Position numbers and translations under genes: made by a program. A stretch of 64,000 bases of DNA, from assembly GCA_047495785.1 (NCBI GenBank), contig JBLDXI010000042.1, positions 1,860,001-1,924,000 on the forward strand, given 5' to 3'. This DNA is from Lepidodermella squamata (taxonomy: Eukaryota; Gastrotricha). Shown here piece after piece: positions 11,657-21,296 of this stretch; position 1 is the first letter of the stretch; each line of letters starts with the position of its first letter. Below the pieces are notes generated by a model. That model had not been told where the DNA came from. It searched no databases and worked only from the letters and a program-made list of their open reading frames with translations.

Positions 11657-13383
11657 TCTCCGAAATTGAATTCGCCTCCAAAGGTTATATCGACAAATAT
11701 GCTATAATTGAGTATATCATTGTACAAAATCCTACATGAAAAAGTAATAAAATTGAGGTTAACAGTTTGTATTTCGCTATTTACACAGGTGAGAAGCATT
11801 CTTAAGCCGCACGGTCTGTTTGAATATCATGACCTAGTCCGGGCAAAAAATGCAGTTGCACTACGCTACTTGCCAAACCAAATAATCCCCAATTTTTTGC
11901 AAAGAAATATTATGGGTAATTTTTGCCGCGAGAAACAGTTTACTCAGGTCTAAGGCTTGAGGCATAATACAGGACACAGTTCGCATTATAGTCAACCCGA
12001 ACGGCATGAGTCTTCTAAAAATTATTGAGAGCAATGATCGAAGTGTTAGAAGGGGAAAAGTGGAATAACAAAAACTTTAATCTCCAACTACTATTTCTCG
12101 AAAATTTGAATTTTGGAAATTCGGCAGCATTTTGATAGTAAACGATGCCTCTCAATGTGATTTTGTTAGTTTTCGGTCCAAAATTAGCGACATTTATTTT
12201 CATGGGAAAAATTCAGTAAATAGCTGGAAGCCGGCTGAAAGCGCCTTTCCTTACTCAGCTAACGAGCGTGACTAAGCTTAAAATACAAATTAATATACAA
12301 ATTCACCAATCGAGTCGACCAAAATATGGTTTCGATGGTTTTCTCTCCTAGATTCTTTATTATCATGCCTAAACGATTGATTTCACTAGTTAGAGTACTT
12401 TGCACTAAGCAAAGAATTATAAGTTACAAATTTTGCTAGATTTTCCCCCTGAGAGCTGGACCCAGTCAGACCACTGGGTGCATCCATATCGATCAAAGGA
12501 AGAGAAAGGCGAAAGGCACTACTATCGTGCTTTATCCTCAAAATTGGGTCCGACAAGCAGTAAGACCCATTAGTTCAGCAAAATGAACACAAGTCCACCT
12601 AAAAATACTGAAAATTGGGAACAATATGAAGTCTTAAATGGAAAATATAGGAGGAAGACGCCAAACTGCTCGAATCATCCTTGAATTTGATAAAGTATAT
12701 TAAAGACATTTTCATAAATTAGGAAAAAAATAGAGTAGAATGCTCGGATAAAAAATATATACATTTTCAGTCGAGAAATGAGTATGTTTCCAAATAATGT
12801 TTTTTTAATAGGAAATAAAAAATCAGGAGACGATGTGTCAAGGGCAGAGATGACTCGCGCCCCAATTTTGAGTGCTGTCATACAAAAAAAGTAGAATCTA
12901 GAATCGCGCTACTTGCGGTTTGCACCTGCAGCTCTGCGCACGATTCGGCTGAACAAGCATGTATAGGTGGCCTTCTTTTTTTTATTAGCCGTTCTATTCA
13001 GCGAAAATAATATATATATTGCTTTAGCAGTATGAGCGCTAGCGCGCGCGGCAAGCCCAACCGCAGCGCGAGTTGCAATATCAATGGCGGACGTGTCGCC
13101 CAGCAGCAGGCAGCGCCCGGCCATTTTCGCATTGCGTGCCGCTACGGCCTAGAATATTCATGATGCGAAAAAATAGTAATTATTTACGCACAGCTTTCGT
13201 GCACCCACTATTTTTACACGAATATATAATAGGTAAAAAGCTTTATTCGGTCTAATTTTCTAGGTCTGAAACTCGGGCGCCGGTGCAGTGCTGCGGCTGA
13301 CGTCAGAACAAGCTCAATTATTTATGACCTCATGAGCCGCGGGTAAATTTAGCATATAAATTAATCGATGCAAAAAAATCACG
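11657..13383. other. Long intergenic region
   Basis: About 1.7 kb without a convincing gene. Short open frames here lack signal peptides, splice context or family resemblance. A locally GC-richer patch at 13030-13145 stands out from the AT-rich surroundings. A TATAAATTA-like box lies near 13360, but no plus-strand gene follows it. Confidence 0.4.
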
Positions 13384-14851
13384 TTAATTTGAGAGCCAAC
13401 TTAAAACACAGTATAGTGATAAGTCATTGATATAGCCGTTTCGCCTTCCTGTCACGCCATTTCCATCGAATTCAGCATTTTGTTGATAAGCGAAATCCAC
13501 AAATTTCGACATTTTAAATGGATGAAAAACCAGCATTTTCTCTAAATCAAACGCTTCCCATGGTAGTAGTTTTCTTCTAATAAATCGATTTTCAAACTGC
13601 CAACCATATGGTGAGATGAAATTGAGCTCCTCAGGTGGAAGAACGCTGTTTAGAATCGTTGGTAAAGCGATTTCGTCGTATAGCTGGTGATCGAATGATA
13701 ATTCGAAGGCAGGTAGTAAGGATGGGAGATGTTTTATCGGAAAATAAGCGAAATCTCCGAAACTAGCCAAAACACGGCTAGCGCCACCAGTTGCTCTCCT
13801 TAAGTATTGGTCGTTGAAGTTCGTGTAATTTAGCAAATCCTATGAAGAAAAGACTCAAATTACTGTTGGACTTTGTTTCCAGGGCTTCGCCTGAAAGCGT
13901 TGCTAAGAAAACGCGTCTTTATCCCTTCCTTAGCAACCGTTGCTATGAAAAAGCGTCTGTAGTTAGAAAAACTCCCTTTCACATATCCATAGCAACGGTT
14001 GCTAAGGAAAAGTGTCACTTCATTTCAGAGAGGCTTCTCAGCTCAAAAGATCGACTTACATGATAGAACTTGGTTGAAGCGTGATGATAAACGTCCGGAA
14101 ATTTCCACCAGTTGTTTGTTGCTGTGCAATTTCCTGGCTGCAACTCGTAGTTTTCAACTGGATAATCGATAAATCGCAGCTCCGCACTGCTACAACTCTT
14201 CTTCGTGAACACGTCATAGACAACAAACCACGGGTAGGCGGAGGTTTTTTCGAAATCAAACTGACTGCTTTTATCGAAAATTCTCCACACATTTAATAAA
14301 GCATCGTCCTGGATGAGGAAAGTTCCTTTTATCTCATGCAAATTCACAGTAGTCCTGTCCAAGGCTATATTCACGCATTTCAACCGACCTTCGCCCAATC
14401 CTTTTTCGATGAAAGTCCGATTTTGCCCATAATCAATGTATCGTTCAGTGAAATTCACCGCGATTTCTTGCCCAAAATATGTCGATAATTGGTTGAAAAA
14501 CTCTGTTGAGTTGGAAATTCCGCAAAAATATATTTCTTTGAAGAATTTAGCGTATAGTTGTTGTAGTAAGGGCGCGACGTAGTAAGCATTATCCCAGTTG
14601 AAAGTTATGACAAGAATGAACTGGCCATCGGCTGCATAATCGCTAGGCGGCAACTTGTGACGTAGGTGGAGATGATCATTAGTAAAACGGCGGCAGATTT
14701 TGTCGAAAATGAGGTCTGACCTACTTTTGCTGGGCGGCTTTAATCGAATTTTCTGCAGCCCAGGTTGCTTAGCTAAGAAATGCGGGTAAAATAATGCGGG
14801 AAGGCATGTTGCTACAGAAATTATTAAGGCGGCTATTTTAAGCGTGAACAT
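13384..14851 (-). CDS. Type II membrane glycosyltransferase-like protein (possibly STELLO/DUF288-like)
   Basis: Exons 14851-14060 and 13839-13384 join in phase 0 (donor CAT|GTAAGT; acceptor CATAG|GATTTG) into 415 residues. The N-terminus carries one hydrophobic anchor (residues ~4-25, 'IAALIISVATCLPALFYP') after a short cytosolic start, as in Golgi type II enzymes. The lumenal part contains 'LVITFNWDNAYYVAPLLQQL', an N-glycosylation sequon region (NST, NRT, NCT), 'GTFLIQDDALLNVW' with an acidic DD pair as in nucleotide-sugar binding, and 'WWKFPDVYHHAS'. I recall similar architecture in nematode proteins related to plant STELLO, but this assignment is from memory of pattern and is weak. The 220-bp intron is full of TAGCAAC/GTTGCTA repeats. 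Confidence 0.6.
13840..14059. repeat. Intron packed with TAGCAAC/GTTGCTA inverted repeats
   Basis: This 220-bp intron of the minus-strand glycosyltransferase-like gene carries at least three copies of GCTTAGCAAC-like/GTTGCTA(A/T)G palindromes around 13895, 13940 and 13990, e.g. CCATAGCAACGGTTGCTAAG. The same motif is in the intron at 7128-7396. Confidence 0.55.
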
Positions 14852-15057
14852 TTTAATTACAAGTGCGCGATGACCTAATAAGAGTTGCGCGAATTAAAGT
14901 GCGGTATAATAAGGATTGGCGCGCGTCCTGACCTCGCATATATTAGGCCATTCCGTGTCACTAAAAAAGTACCAATGCCATTTTCAATCAAAATCAACGA
15001 AATTATCAGCATCTCTTTTTTGAAATAATCTGCAATAGAAATGATTCTTTTATTTCA

Positions 15058-15537
15058 ATGTCTGAAACACAAAGTATAGCCTTAACTTCGAGCGCTGATG
15101 TAATCGTCGAATTGGAGGCTGAGGAGCTGAGTTCTGTGGAGATCAAACGGAGCAATTTGAAATACTGGGCCGTTTTACTATCGATTTTGTCAATTTTCTC
15201 GCCTCTTCTCTGCTGGTTTTGCGTTCCAGTCACGTATCAGGCCTGCCGAAGCGATAAGGCGAGGCTCAAGCCGCATTTCAACTACATATTAGCTGTTGCT
15301 CTATCATTTACATCACTGGTGTTGTTCATCGGCTGGTTCTTTGTAGCTCTTTTGTATTTCCTTAGCGATCCAAAGTCGAAATCCAAGATTACTCGGATGG
15401 GTGGTCTCGATAATGAAAGCCTTGATTGCTCGCCTTTTGATCCGCTTGAATGTGAAAAGCATGGCAATTCCTCATCAACCATCTTTGACAAGTGCTGTGC
15501 TGCTTATAATCTGCTTATAATTATCAGCAATAAATAG
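15058..15537 (+). CDS. Small two-TM membrane protein, unknown (weakly dispanin-like)
   Basis: One uninterrupted frame of 159 residues from ATG 15058 (MSETQSIALTSSADVIVELE). An acidic N-terminal 35 residues precedes TM1 (~residues 40-62, 'LLSILSIFSPLLCWFCVPV'), a short polar loop 'YQACRSDKARLKPHFN', TM2 (~76-102, 'ILAVALSFTSLVLFIGWFFV'), then a polar C-tail with 'DCSPFDPLECEKHGN' and 'FDKCCAAY'. Two hydrophobic helices around a short basic loop are reminiscent of CD225/dispanin proteins, but the conserved motifs are not obvious, so the family is unassigned. Confidence 0.55.
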   Translation: MSETQSIALTSSADVIVELEAEELSSVEIKRSNLKYWAVLLSILSIFSPLLCWFCVPVTYQACRSDKARLKPHFNYILAVALSFTSLVLFIGWFFVALLYFLSDPKSKSKITRMGGLDNESLDCSPFDPLECEKHGNSSSTIFDKCCAAYNLLIIISNK

Positions 15538-15854
15538 TCGCTTCTGAACTGAAGGCATAATTGTTTATGTATATCCTAAATTGCGTCTTGAAATTCCCAA
15601 ATCATGATCTAATGTTTTTCTAAGAAACGATGAAAAATTCGAACCCGAAATCGTGTCAAATTTACCACGCATCCGTGTTATTTCATCGTTTTTTTCCCGC
15701 TCTGTTCCTTTCCTAAGAGCAATCAGCTTTAACAGATTTGCTCATTCTCACTCAACCGGATAACTATCACATTGATGTCTGCGTAACGGAAACATTAGTA
15801 CGGAATGGCGGCAAGAAAGCAGTTGGAAACAACCTCTGAAATGAAAGTTGAGTC

Positions 15855-15860
15855 TATAAA
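15855..15860 (+). promoter_or_regulatory. TATA box of the GABA-B-like receptor gene
   Basis: TATAAA lies 77 bp before the ATG at 15937, a reasonable spacing for a short 5' leader. Prediction from motif and position only. Confidence 0.4.
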
Positions 15861-15936
15861 ACGCTCAATGCCTTCCTGCTTTCTATTTCACTGCATCGCA
15901 ACCCATTAAATTTGAGTTCAGCAAAATCTTAAAACG

Positions 15937-18541
15937 ATGAGCGGGATTTTTTGTATTATGTTGATGACGTCTGCGTTTACTATGAATTTTGCTCTCGCTG
16001 TAGCTGCGAAACAAGAAATTATCCTTCCAATGAATGAAACAACTGCCAGGGAACAGCTTGTTCGTCTCGATGCTCAGCCACCCCCGCCGTATGCTGTTGC
16101 CTCCACCTACAACCTATCAACAATGAGGCATAGAAAGCTTATTACTATAATGGCGAGCGTTAGTTATGCGGGAGAAATGGCGACTGGCCCTATCGCTACT
16201 AAAGCTGTTGAGCTGGCCCTGGATAGATTGAAAAGCATGCCCAACTTCCTCGACAATTACGAACTCGCTGTAGAAATGTTTGACGATAAGGTAAGTACTT
16301 CAATTTTTCCAGCAGCCGCCTTAAATTTGAACCTCTAGTGCATGGACTATGTGACCATCGAGGAGTCATTCTCTCGAATGCGTGGTATAAAACCAGGCCT
16401 AAATCGCCTCCCGGTTTTTGCCAGCATGGCCTGTGACTCGGTCGGGATTCGAACTGTCGCAGAATCGGCTAAGTTCTTCGATCATTTCGCCCTGACCCTG
16501 TCAATGCTCTCGCCTGAAATGTACTATCAAAGGCAGCGTTTTGGTAACCACTTTGCCCTGGCCCAGCGATTTGAAGCTGGACACCTGGCAGCTGTTGAGT
16601 TCATCCGATCCATGGGCTGGCGAAGGGTGGCCATTGTTTCTGAGAGTTTCCTGCTGTACGACAGCCTTCAAAAATATCTACTGTCAATGCTTGAAACGAG
16701 AAATATATCGGTTATTCATCTAAGCAAGTCATCGCATGCTGCTGTATTTGACAACGATATGATTCCTGTATTTGAAGAATTGAAGGCACATGATGCGAGA
16801 ATTTTTCTGATGGACGCAGATCGAGCGTCGGGAAAAGCTTGTTGGCTGCATCGTTACGGCATGTACGGGCCTAGTTACGTTCCAATGTTCTGGTACTGGT
16901 CGGACAGCTTTCCTAATGGCTACGTGCCTGCAGAACAATCGGCATGGTGCACAATCGGTATGATTAACGAAGTGATGGCTAACGCTGTGATTTTTGGCGA
17001 CTCAACCCTAGTTGACGTAGTCGGGCCTCAGCATAGAGATAGTTCCGGTATTTCCGCGTCTCAATGGGATGAGGAGATGAAACGAAAAATAGTAAACCCA
17101 GAAACAAGTGGCTTCTGGGGTTACTATCGGTTCACAATTTACGATGTTGTCCTATTCATGGGTCTTCTCCTTAACAAAACTGAGGAGGGCCTTATCAATC
17201 AAAATCGAACTCTGTCAGATTTTGCTGATAACCGCGAAACGTACCCTGAATTGATCAGCATTATGAAGGATAGCATTTATTCAATCAACATGACTGGGAT
17301 GAAAGGTTCGTATTCCTTCGACCCCGTTACGAAAATGAATACGAGAGGATATGTCCCAATCACACTGAGTAGGTTTGACTCGCATCGAGAACGAAATGGA
17401 GTATTAGTCCTTGGACAGCCGCGAATTGTAGCAATCTACAACATTAGTTCCGCTGAGATTCAAATTTTCAATAATCGATTAAGGTGGACCACGAAAGATG
17501 GCGCAGCGCCTTTCGACTCGAAGCGCTACTTCGAACACCGCGCTGCTCAACTCGGAATGGATCAGTATATCACTTTGATGACCATGGCTAGCCTTACCCT
17601 AGTCTACCAGTTTGTATTCATTGGTATCAAAATATTCGCGGTCAAAACATCGCCTTCCTCATTCCGTCGATTCGTTAGGAAGCATTTATACTTGAAATCT
17701 ACGCCGAGATTAGATGGAAAGGTTTATGAGAGTGAAATTTGGCTGTTCAGTGGTAACTTCGTTATCACAGCCGGGCTTTTCACGCTCCCTTCTCCCACGG
17801 CTGGTTGGGACGCACTCGTGACCTGCAATACCAGGTTGTTTTGCTACGCTGTCGGGTTTTTCGTCACATTCGTTTCGATTACCATAAAATTCCAGGGCAT
17901 AGTCAATGCCCAGAGTAAGAGCCGTAACATTCTCAGTAGAGTAGTAACACTGGCTGAGATCCTATTGATGGCTGTCTGGATTTTTGCGCTGAGACCAATG
18001 AATCTAGCCAAGAAGGTCCTCCCCTTTTCTAGTAGTGACAGAACGATCTACCACCAGCCATTTTTGACCGAATGTCGGTTGGCTTTTGGCTCGAGTCCTA
18101 CTGCGATTGGCTTAGAAACGGCGATAATTTTATTAGTTGGTGTTGTTGCTCTAAAGCTGACTTTCCTTAGCTTTAAAATCAAAATGGTATGTATCAGAAT
18201 TGCCGTCAATCATTTGAGATTTGAGAAACTTGCCTTATTTTTGCAGAAGCGATTTTTCATCAGCAAAGGGGAGAAGAAACTATCTCTTGCATCTTTTTGC
18301 ATCGCGATTACAGCGGCTGCCACTGCTCTTCTTGGACTTCTGATACCGAGTAATTTGATTACCATCATGTCGTTAATTTCTATGGCCTTTGTTTGGTTCA
18401 CGACTTATACGTTCTCAAATTTGGTAACACTTCTAAATTTCCAACTTACTAATATTTCTATCATTTTTAAATTGATTATTACAGCTAGTGGATAAGAGGC
18501 GAACACCTGCTCCAACACCTGCTGGGTTTCGCAACGCTTGA
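15937..18541 (+). CDS. GABA-B-like class C G-protein-coupled receptor
   Basis: Exons 15937-16290, 16339-18186, 18247-18423 and 18485-18541 total 2436 nt (811 residues) in consistent phase. Residues 1-26 form a signal peptide. The Venus-flytrap domain follows, with 'GEMATGPIATKAVELALDRL', 'FASMACDSVG' and 'EFIRSMGWRRVAIVSE'. The 7TM part starts around residue 540 with 'MDQYITLMTMASLTLVYQFV' and ends in a short cytosolic tail rich in Thr-Pro. These are features of metabotropic GABA-B receptor subunits, plasma-membrane receptors signalling through Gi/o. Ser and Asp residues needed for GABA binding cannot be aligned by eye. The 60-bp intron at 18187-18246 has no in-frame stop, so retention is possible; the last intron must be removed to give the charged tail. 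Paralogue of the partial gene at 289-828. Confidence 0.85.
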
Positions 18542-18699
18542 TGGAATTTTTCGGGATTTCCAATGAGATTCTTCCGCCTCTGTGCTGTTGCAACGCGCTC
18601 AAGTTAATTCCAATGAAGTTAAGTCCTCGTCTTCGAGCCCTCATGCTTGGACCTCTAAAACTGCGTGTGAGGGGTTGGGGGCAAGACACCCCTAGCCTC

Positions 18700-19790
18700 T
18701 AGTGGCTGTCACAGAAAAGTGAATGTATACGTGAATGCACACCTTCGAGGACGCGTCGTGTCTGTTAATTGTTTACGCTCTTAAAGAAATTCCAAAAAAT
18801 GCATTGCCTTAATGCGAAAAGGCTCTCGCAGAAACGGGAATGCGTTGCAGATAAAACACGGCCTGTCTGAGACGGGGAACTCCCGTTGTCGTGGGTCTTG
18901 TTCCGTTCCGTCGGTCTTTCGGCCTGTCCGTCGTGAAGGAGGACGTGTTTGTAAGCTTAACAAATGTAGCCCTGCGAAAAGGATTTACGAGTGTCATTCA
19001 AAATGAGTCTTCGTCTGACTTTTTTGTTCCGTCGTATCAGTGTTTTGTGCTAATTTCGCACCGATCATTCATAAACGCGGGTCTGAGATCAGAGAAATGG
19101 TTCAACTGGGACTCGAGCATGTTCATGTTAAGGCAGTTTTCTGTGAGCGGACACAGGCCGAAGGAAAATTCTATGTTTACGCTTTCAAAACAATTTTTAG
19201 AAAATTCATTGTCTGAAGTGGCTCTCACAGAAATGAGTGGCTCTCACAGAAACGGGAATGCGTTGCAGAGAGAACGCGTCGTCTCTGTTCATTGTTTACG
19301 CTCTTAAAGAAATTTAGAAAAATTCAGTACATAGGAGGATGCGAAACTTTAATGTGTTTCGGAGAGAACGCGTCGTGTCTTTTCCTGCCGTATGTTCTGA
19401 AAGAAATGTCAAAAATGCAATGCTTTGACACGAATCGTGAAAGTGGCTTTTACAGAAAAGTGAATGTACATCATAGGACATGTCGTGTCTGTTCATTGTT
19501 TACGCTCTCAAAGAATTTGAAAAAATTCATTGCCTCTATGCGAAACGCGAAAGTTGTTCTTTCACGCTTTCAAAACAAAATTCAGAGCATTTATTGAACC
19601 AGAACGCGTCATGACTGTTCATGGCTTACTGTCTCAGAGAAGTTCTAAACAAACCCATTGCCTGGATGCGAAACCTGAAAGCAGCTTCTGCCATGAAACG
19701 TGAATGACGCGGTAGGACGCGTCGGTTCTGCTTATTAATTTAGGTCTCAAAGAAATTTAAAAAAATTCAATTTCCGTGATTTCCATAAAG
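18700..19790 (+). repeat. Degenerate tandem satellite, unit about 110 bp
   Basis: Blocks recur in the same order: a TGGCTYTCACAGAAA-GTGAATG segment, GGACGCGTCGTGTCTGTTCA, TTGTTTACGCTCTYAAAG, and AAATTCATTGCCT followed by TGCGAAACG. Copies can be followed near 18710, 18800, 19200, 19240, 19340, 19440, 19530, 19610 and 19690. Short open frames inside are by-products. A reverse-oriented copy lies in the ankyrin gene intron (21955-22200). Confidence 0.75.
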
Positions 19791-20096
19791 CCTAGTTCCA
19801 TGTATTCATACAACACAATAGCCAATCACGATTCAACTAAATAAAAACATGTTTACAAAGAGTTTTCTCCTTAATATCAGCTGGGGGCGTGGCATTTTCA
19901 ATATTTCGGCAATTAAATAATGGTCTAACCTTGCCTATAACCTTGGTGCTGCACAGCACGTTTTCCCAGGCTAATTGATTGTTATCAATGAAAGGCGCGA
20001 TAAATGAACGCGAACTTATCGCGAGAGCTACAGACCTCAAAAGAACAACCTCAATATTATTGTTCTTTTCATCTCGAACACTCTTGAATATAAAAA

Positions 20097-20547
20097 ATGA
20101 AGTCAATTCTTGCTATTACCTTGTCGTTATTCTGCGCTGTCGTTGCTGTTCAAGGCGTTTGCGATGGGCACAGCTGTGGCCTAATGGGCGAGCACTGCGA
20201 CCCGTCTGATCCTAACAAATCTGACCAATGCTGCCCGGGGCTGTAATATATTCAATTGGTGACATTGAGCAACCAAATTCAATTGTTGCTTTTTCAGGGT
20301 GTGTCAAAAGCAAATGAACGGTGGCGTTTGCCAGGGTAGCATGTTGCATCACCACATTTTGAACTGCATCTACGTTGGCCAGCCGTGCACTCAGGGCGAA
20401 GATCAGAAGCAATGCTGCCCGGGAAGGTAATTTCATTCCAAGTTCGGGCTATTCTTGCGTTTCAATCATGGTGTTTTTTCCTCCCAATACAGCACCTGTA
20501 CCATTCCTCAAGGCAAGAAGTCCCCTGTATGCGTCCGCCAATGCTGA
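20097..20547 (+). CDS. Secreted double-knottin (ICK-like) cysteine-rich peptide
   Basis: Three exons read ATG 20097 to about 20244, ~20298-20427 and ~20492-20547, joined in phase to a ~100-residue precursor. The signal peptide is MKSILAITLSLFCAVVAVQG. The mature part holds two homologous modules, each with a 'G-x-x-C', an acidic linker, 'QCCPG' and 'C' near the end: 'GEHCDPSD', 'DQCCPGLVC' and 'GQPCTQGEDQ', 'QCCPGSTC', then the C-terminal 'CVRQC'. The CCPG spacing is typical of inhibitor cystine knot peptides, including antimicrobial and toxin-like ones. Each module is split by the exon boundary just after CCPG, which supports internal duplication. Biological role is not determinable here. 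Confidence 0.75.
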
Positions 20548-21296
20548 AAGATGAACTGGCATAATCAATCTTACTAAACCTAACTTTATAGGCTATATTG
20601 CCCTAAAATAAACTTTCATGTTAAGTAAGTATCCATTGAAGCAACTGATATATGGCCCATATTCCTGTCATTTTCTCAGGACTTTAACTCTTTAAACGTG
20701 AGGACAGGACAGATCGCCACAATCTCAGGCTCTGAAAAGTGGTTGACGGAGATTCAATTCATTTTTAATTTCTCCTGCGCTACAATATCTATCGCAACCA
20801 AAACGAATGTTCTGCGTTCATTCTTATTTCTTATATATAAGGCTGCAATTACCGCTTTTGGGCTTGTATTTTGGGCACGGAAAACGGTAGCGCAACTCAG
20901 CATACACACTCGAACGGGGCGCGTTTATTGCAAGTGATAAACAATTACCGGCCGCTGCTGCAGCAAGGAAGAAAAAACAGTATGAGCACATTACGCCCGC
21001 AGCAGGCGCTGTCCATTACACAGCCAACGCACCGGTTGGCTACCTAATAAAAGCAATCGTCTGCTAGGCGGCATGCCGAAAAAACATTAATAAGGAGCAT
21101 CCTTATGCGCACTCTCTATGTATATACATTACGCGGTTTTTCGCCTCCAGAACAGGTATAAGATCAGTACTACGTACACACATTTTTAAGCACTCGACAG
21201 CAATACTAGAAAAAGCGATAAACGATACTGCTTTTCTGGAGCGAAAAAAACCTATTCCGACAGGCTAAATCTAAAACAGACGCACAGCTGTTCGCG
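20548..21296. other. Intergenic region before the ankyrin gene
   Basis: About 750 bp with no convincing gene. It includes GC-rich patches around 20940-21060 (CTGCTGCAGCAAGG and AACGCACCGGTTGG) that may be regulatory, and a run of alternating TA near 21115-21130. No clear TATA or repeat family. Confidence 0.35.

Noticed and set aside
12909-13124. Short Ala/Arg-rich ORF in a GC patch
   Set aside because: Composition reflects local GC content; no homologue or gene structure.
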